Part shown: positions 52,892-63,522 of the stretch, in pieces
Layout of the letters: every line of letters begins with the position of its first letter
Numbering within the stretch: position 1 is the stretch's first letter
Origin: Sordariomycetes sp. S80-01Y
Lineage: Eukaryota; Ascomycota; Sordariomycetes
DNA length: 64,000 bases
NCBI GenBank assembly: GCA_037042185.1
Contig: JAXQJY010000022.1
Location: 186,001 to 250,000, forward strand
Direction: 5' to 3'
Position numbers and translations under genes: made by a program
The notes under the pieces: generated by a model
What the model saw: only the letters and a program-made list of their open reading frames with translations
What the model was told of the DNA's origin: nothing
Databases searched by the model: none

Positions 52892-54285
52892 TTATGCCCG
52901 TCCGTAGGAGATCTCCACCGTCTTGGTCTGCAGAATCGCCTTTTCGCTTCCGTTGTCCGGATGCGCCTTGTCGCTGCCGCCGTCTGCCGTAACGTCGTTT
53001 TGCGTAAGAGGTCCCAGGTCGTTCATCTCCATGTACCGACTCCTGGTCTTCCTGCTCTCCTTGGCACCGCCGGTACCGCCAATGGTTTCCAAGTGGCCGC
53101 CGCCTGAGCCGCCGTAGTGGTAGCGGTCGCTCGTGGTGGCACCCGAGGAGCCCATGAGACGGGGGGCGAAGTGCTTGAAGAACTTGCGGAGAGTGGGCAG
53201 GGAGCCGCAGATGATGAAGAGGTTGGCTTCGATGAGGCTGGGCTTTGTTAGCTTTTCCCTCTACATGGTAAGGGGTAGGGGGGCAGGGAAGCACGTACGA
53301 CCACACGTTAGCCTGGGCTGCGTCCCAACTCAGATCCTTGGTGTTCAGCACCTTGATCAGGTAGAACAGCCTCACGCCGCTCGTCGCGACCGTGACACTG
53401 CCGATTCCAAAGATGACAACGGCGCCGACCTTCTGCGCCTTGCCCATCCTCAGATGCAGCACCATCGGGATGGGCAGCACAAACAGCATGACGTCCGTAA
53501 CGATGTTCAGACTCGCAGTCGCCATGTACAGGCGCGCCGGGTTCAGGCAGTCGCCGTCGACCTGTGGCATGTAGGCCTTGTACACGGGGGTGCAGTAGAA
53601 GTAGGTCATCAAGGTGATGACGGTAGAGGCGATGCCGACGATGGCGATGGAGGTCCAGATGGCGATCTTCCAGCCGCGCTGGGGCGACAGCTGCAGGTAG
53701 AAGGTGAGGAGGGACAGCTTGGTGAAGCCGTTGCACATCTGGAAGATGCCGGCCGTGGCGTAGGTTACGGGGCGGGAGTCGGTCCATTCAGCCATGATGA
53801 CCTCCCACATGTGCAGTCCGAGCGTCTTGCGGGCGATTTGTGCTGTTGTATGTGAGTATATGCTTCTTTCCGCAGGGAGTTGTGGTGGTCGCGTGACTTA
53901 CAGCACATGAGAGCTTGCGTTGCCATGCCAGTCAACTGTCGTCCTGTTAATACCATGCCACTTCCAAAAAAGACACTCAGAGAAGGCATACCCAAGCCAG
54001 AAACATGAACACTAATTTTCTGTTAGCGACTCATCGTGGCGGAGCGAGTAAAGCTTAGTGTCACTTACAGTCATCCACACCCAGGCCCTTCGACAGAAAG
54101 ACCTTTGTGTAGAACCGCTGACACAAGGCAATCAGAGCAAAGGAGCCCATGACACCGAAAATGCAGTAATGCTCCAACACGGACGTCCTCACGGGATTCT
54201 CGAGGTCGACAACCCATCCGTCGGGAGCCTCGGCCGCAACGACGATGCCGTCGACCATGGGCGGCGGCGGAGTTGCGTCACCCAT
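52892..54285 (-). CDS. PTH11-like seven-helix integral membrane protein (fungal rhodopsin domain)
   Basis: Seven-helix protein of the Pezizomycotina-specific PTH11/fungal-rhodopsin group; the founding Magnaporthe receptor senses surfaces. Five exons on the minus strand: 54285-54069, 54011-53992 (20 nt), 53935-53902 (34 nt), 53842-53299 and 53237-52892; 386 aa, all phases consistent. TM1 is HYCIFGVMGSFALIALCQRF, then GLGVDD|LFMFLAW across the first intron. Family blocks: YATAGIFQMCNGFTKLSLLT, FYLQLSPQRGWK, YFYCTPVYKAYMPQVDGDCL (with conserved Cys), TASLNIVTDVMLFVLPIPMV, SGVRLFYLIKVL, NVWSLIEANLFIICGSLPTL. No N-terminal CFEM domain. The tail is Gly/Lys-rich and cytosolic. Exons 2 and 3 rest on phase and splice sites, so the TM2 region is less certain. 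Confidence 0.83.
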
Positions 54286-56779
54286 CGCGTCTGTCTGTCG
54301 TCTTCCGGCCTGTCGTCTAAGCGTTCGAAAAGGGAAATACAAGACTTCAGAGTAGAGATTGTCGAAGACTCGAGGTTCAGCAGGGACGGCAAGGTTGATG
54401 AGATGTAGATGGAGAATTAGGACCCGCCGTGGAAGAGCGAGCCGAAGGTTCCATGGGACGATGGTTATATGTGAGTGACAGATCCCGTACGCAAATCTTC
54501 TGGAGCGAGCCAGGGATGTCGGATGCCAGGTACCGCCGCGACCTTGATCATCGACGGCGTCGCAGCGCAGAGCCCCCGAGAGGCTGCTAAGTGAACCTAG
54601 CGCCGGGGAGGACTGGCGGACAGCCCGATCCTTGGGCGTCGTCTTCAGGGCTCCACGCGCGCCGGAGGTTTAGAGAGGGCTGCATTACGGCCGAGGCTGG
54701 CCCAGGGCGAAACTCGTCTCGGACTGACGTTGCTTTCATGCTACCTATACAAAACCGCATATCGAGCGCTGAATGAAACGTGAGGGTCAGTGCCCCGAGA
54801 TGGTTGACGTTTGTGGCCTTTTCCTCTAATTATACCGTCACATATCGCCTGCCCCCCATCTGCCGAAGCTGAGAAGTGACGGACGTAGCAAACAGCCGAG
54901 CGGACTCGACAGCCCAGAGTCTGGCAGTCGTTGCTGCAGAGGCGAAATTGATCGGCACTTAAGATTACCTGAAGCGGAGGGTTTGACAGGAATGCGGACG
55001 TGGGGCACAATATGGGGTCGCCTCCCTGTAGGAGGATCGCCCCCCCTGGCAAGCTGGGTTCGATTGCTGGTGGCCCAGTGGCCGAAGCGACTCGGAACCC
55101 GCGAGCGCTGGAGAGTTGAGAGGTTAATGCACGTACTAAGGTAGACTCGACTGGCACCGCTGCTTCGGGCCTCTTGGCTGTTGCTGTGCCCTTTTGCAGA
55201 GGCTGCTGACGGCCGTCGCTCGGCCACTCGCAACATAGAACAGGCTCGTAGAGTGCCATTGCCAAGAGCAGCCCCTTTTTTCATCTTCGGACGCGCCTTG
55301 CAACTCCAGCAACCTGGTTCTGCCGTGTCCATGTGGCCTGTGGCCGAGCAGTGGGTGCTGGGTTCTTCGCTTCTTCTCATATTTATTTAAACGCTCGTTA
55401 CCGGCAGTTCGGTTCTGTCACTCCTTCGAGCATCTCGTGCAGGCGCATGCAATTTTTTTTGCCTTTGGTCGGTGCTTTTTCATGCTTAAAGTCAATTTAA
55501 GCCTCGACGCCCCCGGGAGGCTTGCTACTATTGGAACCGGCCCGCTCGCTTGTCTTTCAGGCTGCTCGGCTGTCGCCCCCGGCCACGTCCACCTTCTCCT
55601 CGCCGCTAGTTTAGTTGGTGGGCGGCCGAAGCAGCCTCCAGCCAGCCCTTCTGGAGAATTTCAGCTCGGCCGCCCATCGTCGCCACCGCATCACCGCCGT
55701 CTAGGGGCTTTGGGACATTGGGGCTCTTCCGCAAGCGCGCCACCGGTGGATGCTCGCAAGGCTCGCTAGCTTCAGCTGGCTAGTTGACAAGACGCCGTCG
55801 TCTGCTGCGACCGCGAGGTGCTCCGCAAGAGTGTCCCAAGTGCGACGGAGCGGGGAGCCTCCGACTCGGGCGTCGGAAGTCGGGCAGAGCGCGGAGGTGT
55901 TTTGTCGAGTCAGTTCCTGCATTGGCCAGATCGAGCATCAGTCATGAGCCGGGGTGACCTTGTCGCCGGGTCCGAGAGCAAGGCAGCACGACGAGCTGCT
56001 CGTGCTAGTTCCCATCAAGACGCCCGTGCTTGCCGCGGGAAGAAAATTACTGTGCTTCTTCAGGATGCGCCATGGAAGCAGCGATTTCTTCACTGAAGGA
56101 CGTTGGTCTCGACAGGCCAAAGCCGGCACGGCACTTGTAGAGTTGCAGCCGTGCCACGCTGCAGGAGGCTTGCACCACCTTTCGCTCACGTGGCATTGAC
56201 TGCCATTGACTGGTGAACCAACAGCCCGTTTCAAACTCTATCGTGATACCTCTTGACCTTAAACTCAACAAGCATAACCTCCCGCAAACACCACCCACAC
56301 ACTTGCGTTGCCACTCCGCGTCGTGAAAGTGAGCGCCCCTCCCTCCACACGGGTAATCGGCGAACCGCTCACTATCGACCTCTAGGCTCTTGGTCCTCAG
56401 GGTCTGCAGGGGCTCCAGGGCGTCTTGCTGCCCTTTCAGACCCTCCGCTGGCTGTAGTTTCAGCGCATCGCCTTGTGGAGAAGTGCTCATAAAACCTCGG
56501 GCTTAACGCAGATTCCGCATTTGGAGACGCCTGCATACCTCTTTATATAACTGAACTGTGCCGTGTCCTGGTTTGTTCTCGTGCAGATCACAATCCTCGT
56601 CGTCACACCTTTTCGCGTCACTCCTTACCTTTAGTTACCCTTTTTTTTGCTTCTTTTCCACGTGGCAATTCAGAGCTTCGGCCGTTTCATAACTTCCCTC
56701 TCTTAATCACCCCCCCTTTTACACGTCTTGGTTGCGTAGGCCCCCCCGCCTAGGCATCCATCACAACAGGGCTTTCGCA
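54286..56779. other. Long divergent promoter region
   Basis: About 2.5 kb between the receptor and the FAD-oxidase gene. Short overlapping frames only. Pyrimidine-rich tracts occur at 55280-55500 and 56620-56720, the latter in the leader of the oxidase. A TATATAA lies at 56544. No RNA gene or mobile element seen. Confidence 0.45.
56544..56550 (+). promoter_or_regulatory. TATA box of the FAD-oxidase gene
   Basis: TATATAA about 235 bases before the start ATG, followed by a CT-rich leader (tttttttgcttcttttccac). A leader of about 200 bases is implied. Confidence 0.45.
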
Positions 56780-58479
56780 ATGAAGTTCATGTTTTCTGTC
56801 GCGGCTCTCGGGCTGGCGGTTGCTGACTTGGCTGCCGCTGCCCCGGGCAGCTCGCCTCGATGCCACTGCGTATGAATCCCGATCCGATGACTTGTATGAC
56901 CCGCCGTGCTCATATCGTAAACAGTGCAGTGCTCTGGCCAAGGCGTCTGGCCTTGACGGCAAGGTGTGGACTGCCGACCAGGAGCGTTACGACGAGCGTC
57001 TGGGCGAGTACTACTCTGCCAACGCCGCCCTGGCGCCCTGGTGCATGGTCTTCCCCGAGAGCTCCCAGGATGTGTCCACCATCATCCAGACTCTGGGTGA
57101 CAACGAGTGCCCCTTTGGCATGCGCTCCGGCGCGCACTCGGCCTTCAAGGGATCGAATGGCATCGACGACGGTGTCACTGTCGACTTTGGTAAGAGACGC
57201 ATATGCAGGTGGTGGAGCTACATGTACTAATGCACCTGGCGCAGGTTACATGAATGCTACGACGTACGACGAGGAGTCGCAGATTGCCTCCATCCAGCCC
57301 GGCTCCAGCTGGGGACCCGTCTACGAGACTTTGGCCCCCTATGAGGTCGTCGCCGTTGGTGGCCGTGCTGATGTTGTTGGTGTTGGTGGCTTCACCACTG
57401 GCGGCGGCTACTCGTTCCACACCGGTATGAGGGGCTTCGCCTGCGACAACGTCGTCAACTTCGAGGTCGTCCTGAGTGACGGCTCTATCGTCAATGCCAA
57501 CGCCAACGAGCACGCCGACCTGTGGAAGGCCCTCAAGGGTGGTTCTGGCAACTTCGGGTTCGTCACCCGCATCGACCAGGAGGTCTTCCAGTCCAACCAG
57601 GTCTACGCCAACCTCAACAGCTACACCCTCGACAAGAAGCCGGCCGTCCGCGAGGCCTTCTTCGACTTTGTCAACAACCAAGACAACGAGCCGGAGTCGC
57701 AGATGATTATCTCCACCAGCTGGAGGCAGAACCGCTGGGGTGCCTCCGCCATTATGAGCAACATCAACGCCGAGATCTCGCCCGCCTTCGACCCCTTCTT
57801 CGACATTGAGGCCCGCAGCCGCATGCCCGCTTCCGGCCCTGCGCACGAGGTCGTCAAGATGTTCACCGGCCCCACTCCCCTCGGTCTGTTCGCCAACTGG
57901 CAGACGGGCATGGTCGCCCTTAACCTCGAGATGATGGAGGCCATGGACGAGATTGTCGTCGAGTACATGGAAGCCATGCTGGCTGCCGTCTCCGAGGACT
58001 CGACCCTGGAGCTCATCTTCCAGTGGCAGCCCGTCACCCAGGGAATCGTCGACAAGATGAACGAGCGCGGCGGTAACGTCCTCGGCCTCGACGCCGTCGT
58101 CGCCGACGGCCCCACCGTCATGTACAACCTCGTCTTCACCGTCGACACTGCCGAGAACCAGGACATTGTCCTCCAGACTGCCTTCGAGATGAACGACGCC
58201 GTCCTGGCCAAGGCCGAGGAGCTCGGCTACAGCCGCCACTGGGAGTTCCTCAACTACTCGCACGGACGTCAAGACCCCCTCTCGCACTACGGTGCCGAGA
58301 ACATCAAGTTCATGAACGACGTGTCCAAGAAGTATGACCACAAGCAGGTCTTCCAGAAGCTGAGGCAGACTGGTTTCCACCTTCCCGAGGGCCCTGCCCC
58401 TCCCACCGGTCCCAAGCCTCCGAAGGGCCCTCCCAAGCCCCCGGGTGGTGACCCCAAGGGACCCAAGGGACCTGAATAA
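56780..58479 (+). CDS. Secreted FAD-linked (PCMH/BBE-type) oxidase with a frame break in the signal region
   Basis: Secreted oxidoreductase of the VAO/PCMH family. The signal peptide (MKFMFSVAALGLAVADLAAA) starts at 56780 in one frame; the mature protein (ARLDATAYESRSDDLYDPPC) continues in another, so one base is extra or missing in the CCCCGGG run at about 56842-56848. The rest is whole: exon to 57189, a 55-nt intron, exon 57245-58479; about 547 aa if intact. FAD-domain blocks: WCMVFPESSQDVSTIIQTL, MRSGAHSAFKGSNG with the His that may carry FAD, SIQPGSSWGPVYETL, VGVGGFTTGGGYSFHTGMRG. The second FAD-linking Cys of BBE enzymes is absent (GGFTTGGG). The C-terminus has an odd Pro/Gly/Lys tail (GPKPPKGPPKPPGGDPKGPK). 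Substrate unknown. Confidence 0.82.
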
Positions 58480-59485
58480 GCTGGAGAGCAGCTTCCGGCC
58501 CCATCAACGCCCTCACGTGCGGATGACAGCTTGAGTATGCTAGGATTGAGCGGAAATAATAGCAGTATTATACATACATATCATCTTCTTGAATATCATT
58601 GCAGCGTATCTTGTTCATCCAAAGTCATCGTCATGTACGGATTTCGGATCAAAGCACTCGGCCGGGTTTATCCGGCCTGGGTCCGAAGATGGGATTCTCA
58701 AAATCCGATGATCCTTTTGTGCGGGGCACGCCACACTACAGTGGAGTCGGAGTCGATAAGATAAGCTCCCGAAGGCCGATCCGAAGCCAAAACCTCGATC
58801 GACGGACCTGAACTCCGGGGCGGGAAGCCCACCCCGCCGCAAGAATCAGGAATCAGGAACGGGGAGAGACAGTAATGAATCCTGGAACAGGTGACGCACA
58901 GCTGTCTGCACGTAAAAACCTGTTGATGGGTATCGACGCAATGCAGAAGACACGGTTGGACGAGGAGAGGTCCCTGAGAGCCCTGAGTGGCAATATTGGA
59001 CCCTTCAAAGTCGGCCGGCAACCTCAACACCAGATTCTGTCGCAAACACGCATCATCGGGTTTTAGCCACGAGTCCATGATTAATAGCGCGGGCGACTTG
59101 CGCCAGCGGATCCGAGGCACAGTGGTGACTGCTCTTTATTGCCATTAGCTTGGAATAAGGAAGGAGCTCACGGTCTTCGCGACCTTGCCTTGTTTGCTGT
59201 CCTTTTCGCTTCATGCATTCTTGTCTCCGTCTTTGCCTCAATCAACATCAACAACATTCCTAATTGCGACACCTTCGCTCATCGCCCTTCCGCGACGACG
59301 CGTCGCAGCGACACTCGTTCAGCCTCATCGCGATCTGGGATCTCATCCCGCCGCTGATCGCCCGGGGACCCTTCCTTATCCACTGCGTCCCGTAGCGCCA
59401 GATCCTCTATCTCACACGCCTGGCTCTTCGCCAGAGCTTGCTTGACATCGAAAAGCCTCGCGCCCGTGATGCGCTCGCTGGCAGC
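58480..59485. other. Spacer before the heme-oxygenase-like gene
   Basis: About 1.0 kb between two + strand genes, with a CT-rich leader from about 59180. The downstream frame opens at 59438 without an ATG. No gene seen. Confidence 0.5.
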
Positions 59486-60919
59486 ATGATTGACTCCGAG
59501 GCTTTACAGGGCTCCCAACCCCAACGACCCCTCGCCGAGTCCATCGCAGCGGCTACCCGCGCAGCCCACTCCAAGCTTAACAAGCTCATCATCTCGCGAC
59601 TGCCCCTCGCCTTGCCGACACATGCAGCCGATCCCTCATTGTACGCCTCGGGGATCCTGCACATCGCGCCCATATACATCACATTCGAGGCGTTGTGGAG
59701 GAATATCCTAGATACGCCAAGCAACAAGACGCCAGATGGGAGTATCAAGGATGGCTGCGATCCGGATGCGCTCAAGCTGGATAACGGAGCGTATCTGCAG
59801 CGGGGAGCTGATGAGCCAACGGTGCATAGAGCGTTGGCTTGCGAGAGGGTCCATTCAATGTTGGAGTTCCTGCATTTGCCGGGTCTGATGCGGACGGAGC
59901 GGCTCAAGGCGGATTTGAGGGCCATGACCGGGTGGCCCGACCACATTTTGGAAGAGCAGCTCAAGACTGTCAGTGGAAGTGGGCGACTGGCAGAGTTTTT
60001 GGACCACATGAAGCGCTCGGTCGAGAATCGGCCGCATGTTCTACTCTCATACTCGTACATTTTTTTCATGGCTCTTTTCGCTGGCGGACGCTTCATCCGC
60101 GCATCGCTTGAGTCCGTGGGGGACGACTTCTGGAACCAAACACCCTCACCGATAATGCCAACAATGCAACAATGCCAGCCCAGAATTGTCCTCAACGACG
60201 AACATGGTCTAGAGGAAGATCACCACCGCTCCCACGTCTCAGGCGCTATGCCGCTACGCTTCTTCCACTTCCCCACTCCTTCGGACGGCGAGGACCTGAA
60301 GCATGAGTTTAAGAAGAGGCTGTCCGAATCGGAAGCCATGCTGACGGCTCGCGAGCGGCGCGATGTGATCCAGGAATCGGTCTGCATCTTTGAGAACATG
60401 ACATTGCTTATGCACCAGCTGGACAGTGTTCTTGGTGAGCCTGGCCAGGGAGGTGTCGGTTTGAGCGACTACAGTCGACTCCTCGGCCTACCAAGAAATA
60501 TGCTCGCCTCGCGCATGAGAGACAGCGTGGCCGTAGCAAAAGAAAGACGCTCAGCTAAGACTTCGTCGAAACAGTCCTCGAGCGGTGACAGCGTCTGCTG
60601 TCCCGTCGAGAAGAGCGAATCCACGGCGGACACCAACGATGAAACGCCCCGCAAAGCTCAAGTATTCACTCCAATGCCCGACATGGGGGATATTAAGCTT
60701 TGTCCCGCCATGTCCGGCAAGGCTGTCCGCTTTCAAAAGCCTGCGAACCATCCGAATTGGCCCCCTTACGACGGGAGCTCGGAGGAGCTCGAGGCGGGCT
60801 TGATACTGGCGCGTAAGATGCGCACTGCGAGGCTGACCCATTGGGTTCTGGTCGCGGCCGTTGGCGTCATCCTTTTCGGCGCTTTCGTGACTGGCCGCAG
60901 AGCGGTTTTTGAAGTCTAG
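59486..60919 (+). CDS. Heme oxygenase-like protein with C-terminal membrane anchor
   Basis: Fungal protein of the heme-oxygenase-like (HMX1-type) fold, tail-anchored, probably in the ER. Single exon, 477 aa from MIDSEALQGS; the frame runs 16 codons further up without ATG. The first helix has the candidate proximal His in ATRAAHSKLNKLIISRLPLA. Further helices: LYASGILHIAPIYITFEALW, VHRALACERVHSMLEFLHLP, then RPHVLLSYSYIFFMALFAGG, the distal-helix-like Gly-rich block, followed by GRFIRASL. The second half adds KHEFKKRLSESEAMLTARER, ECIFENMTLL-like helices, a polar linker and a final span LVAAVGVILFGAFVTG just before the stop. Classic heme oxygenases are about 250-320 aa, so this is a longer fungal type. 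Heme cleavage is not proven. Confidence 0.82.
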   Translation: MIDSEALQGSQPQRPLAESIAAATRAAHSKLNKLIISRLPLALPTHAADPSLYASGILHIAPIYITFEALWRNILDTPSNKTPDGSIKDGCDPDALKLDNGAYLQRGADEPTVHRALACERVHSMLEFLHLPGLMRTERLKADLRAMTGWPDHILEEQLKTVSGSGRLAEFLDHMKRSVENRPHVLLSYSYIFFMALFAGGRFIRASLESVGDDFWNQTPSPIMPTMQQCQPRIVLNDEHGLEEDHHRSHVSGAMPLRFFHFPTPSDGEDLKHEFKKRLSESEAMLTARERRDVIQESVCIFENMTLLMHQLDSVLGEPGQGGVGLSDYSRLLGLPRNMLASRMRDSVAVAKERRSAKTSSKQSSSGDSVCCPVEKSESTADTNDETPRKAQVFTPMPDMGDIKLCPAMSGKAVRFQKPANHPNWPPYDGSSEELEAGLILARKMRTARLTHWVLVAAVGVILFGAFVTGRRAVFEV

Positions 60920-61312
60920 ACCTGAAGTGGGACTTGGCGTACAGGCATGTGAGCCACAGAGACGGATACGATACATGAGTGCGATGATTGCATGGGATGG
61001 CGTTTTGAGTTCGATTACGATACCCGAGATGAGGGAGTACATGCAGCATAACTGGTGTTTGGGTGCTTTCCAAGACTGTATATATTCTTCCGTACCTAGA
61101 GTCGCACTGAGGTGCCAAAATGGGACTATTTTATCACCAGATTGTTTATCGTGTTTAGAAGTCATGATCATTATTCATTATGGCCTGTTCCCATGATGGA
61201 TTCCTAAACCGTGCCGAACGCCATACATATGCAACGAGAAAGCAAAAGCATACCAAGAACGTGCTGATCCGATGTCCCAGGTTATTTCCCTCCTGGAAAG
61301 GGCAGATTCTCC
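60920..61312. other. Spacer between convergent genes
   Basis: About 390 bases, AT-rich near 61100-61180, fitting two 3' untranslated regions. Confidence 0.55.
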
Positions 61313-63522
61313 TCAGCACTCGTCCTCCTCATCCCAGTCGCCAACATCAGCCCACCCACAGTTCCACCTCTCACCGCCGAAATCCCCTATCCGTCTCAGA
61401 TGCCTCGCCCTGACACCGCCGTCGTCCTGCTGCCAATGCCTCACACTGCCGTCATCGCTCAGGCTGACCAGCCTTCCCTCGTTCGACCAGGAAACGGTGG
61501 AGACCTCCTTCTCGTGGCCGTTCACCAACGCAGTCCCGCACTTGAAGATCGGTATGTTCGCAGCCGTGGGCGTCAGTGAGGATGGCGTACCCCTCGACGG
61601 CGTTGAGGTCAAAGTCGTAGGGCCGTCGAGGGGAAGAATGTGCTGCCTCTGCGCGAAGGAAGATTTCATGAAGCCCTCGTCCGTCGGAAAGAGAATCGGT
61701 GCGCGATCGCCCCCGACAGCTAGCAGCTCAGGGGTGTTGCCTGAGGCGGGGCGCAGGGCGGATTTGACCCAGAAGGAGATGCCGCTCAGACGCTCGTTCT
61801 TCCAACCGTACAGCGGGCCGGGGCCCTGCACGGCTCTTGGCTTGCGCTTGACGGCGCTGTCGACGAGCTCGGGGGCCTGGCCGAGGATGAGATGCGCTGT
61901 GGAGTAGGCGTAGATGGTGTTATCCTTGCAGACGCTGTAGAGTCGCGTGGCGTCACCGCTCAGGGCGAGGGAGGTGAGGCCGTACGACCGGAAGGTGTGA
62001 TGCCGTGGCTCAGCAGTGACGGAGAGCGGGGTGGCTTCGTCTTTGTGACGCGGCTTGACGCAACGGATATCCCAGAGCTTGATCGCTGCGCTGGCCTCGG
62101 AGCCGGAGACAATGAGATGCTCGCGCCCCGAGGGAAACCATTGCAGTGCTGTGATGGAAGCGGGGCTGTGCTTGTTACGGGTGTGCGCGAGATCCATGCT
62201 GTTGATCGGGCGAGCGTCATATACATCCAAGTTCGTGTTCTGGCGCGTTGCGCGGCGGGGGGAATCCCCTGTTGAGAAGGCGTTGACTGGGAGGCCGGCG
62301 CAGCGGAGATCCCAGATGTTGATACAGCCATCCTTGGCAGCGGTGGCCAAGACGTGGCCGTTCGCTTTGCCGGGCTGAAAGAGGATCTGGCGCATCCCGG
62401 AAGTGTGGCCCTTAAGATCAACGACGGCATTCTGAGTGTTCATGTCGAAGATCCGACCGGACCAGTCGCCACATGCTGTTGCCAGCCTCGAATCATCACC
62501 TGACACGTCGATGTCGATGATGGCGTTGTCTTGGGCCTTGAAGAAGGATTCAACTTTGCCCTGCTGAGAATTCGTCCAGCCATCTGTTCTGAAGAGACGG
62601 ACGTAGCCTTGCTCGTCGCCTATCGCTGTGACAGGGGATTTGTTGAATCCCGTCTGGCAAAACGGCGTGGTCTCGGCTCCCCGCTCGTAGCTCGTCGTCA
62701 TCTCGGTGTCACTGGGGTTAGAATGCCAATTCGCAACCAGGCCGCGGGTGTCACACGCTGGAGTTGCAAGATACGATCGGCCGATGTGGGTTGAGCACCC
62801 GTGGTCTCGATCTAGAAGTTGGGCATTGAGACCGCGGTTGACGAACTTCCGAACAGGAATGGGAGTATGTCGTTCGGGAGATGTGAGCCGTTGACGCTTG
62901 GAGGGCGGACCGCGGAAGGCTTCTTTGATGAGACGGGTGTCTTTTGTGTGTGGGAGATCCTGGCTGCGGGAGGTTTTGAAGAAGCGGTTCTTGTGCGGTC
63001 AGCAGGGCTGGTCTGCCGTGGAACGAGTTTGGGACATACCAAGGTAGCTTTCCTACATTCTTCCAAGTGATCCGCGTTGCTCATCGCTACATCTTCTCTT
63101 TGCGGCAGATTTAACCTAGGAGGCTGCATGTCGCCGAGTATGAGGCCCCTGCGCTCAACGATGGGCGAGACAGAGCTCTGTCCAGCGCTGCGCTTCCGTC
63201 CATGGCCTCTGGGTGTCTTGCTGGGCGATGATGGTATTATGGGATCTGAATTGAGCCCCTCACCGAGCAGCGATGTAGGTGACAAGGGCTGGCGGTTGAG
63301 ATCCTCAGATGCTACGTTGGCGAGGATTCTGCGGCCGGTGATGGGCTGAGAGTTGCGAGGCGTAAAGAAGCGTCCGAAGCGTCGAGGAGTCACTGAGGGA
63401 TCGCGGCGTTCTTTTCTGCGGGAAGACCGGGTCGGCGAGAGGAGATGGGCACTGACGGGGGAGGATGATGGCGGGAGCGGTGGGAGGAAGCCCTCCTGCA
63501 ATTGAGTCGCGTGGTGGTCCAT
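61313..63522 (-). CDS. CDT2: WD40 protein Cdt2 (CRL4 ubiquitin-ligase substrate receptor)
   Basis: Substrate receptor of the Cul4-Ddb1 ligase that destroys PCNA-bound proteins in S phase. Two exons on the minus strand, 63522-63040 and 62989-61313, with a 50-nt intron; 719 aa. The frame upstream of the WD part stays open through RLIKEAFRGPPSKRQRLTSP, confirming exon 2. The N-terminal 230 residues are basic and disordered, with two PIP-like motifs: RRFGRFFTPR near residue 47 and KATL|NRFFKTS at the exon junction (158-165). The WD40 blades follow: AIDIDVSGDDSRLATACGDW-type repeats, HTSGMRQILFQPG, LATAAKDGCINIWDLRC, SGSEASAAIKLWDIRCVKP, TRLYSVCKDNTIYAY, and VSTVSWSNEGRLVSLSDDGS with VRHWQQD. DWD-type WDxR boxes (IWDLRC, LWDIRC) fit Ddb1 binding. 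Confidence 0.9.

Noticed and set aside
55068-55110. tRNA-like A-box (tggcccagtggccgaag) and nearby GGTTCGATT
   Set aside because: The box order and spacing do not fit a tRNA and no acceptor stem forms.
57175-58380. 401-codon open frame antisense to the FAD oxidase
   Set aside because: Lies entirely opposite a conserved enzyme with strong third-position C bias, which keeps the opposite strand open; the protein is Val/Gly/Asp-rich with no domain.
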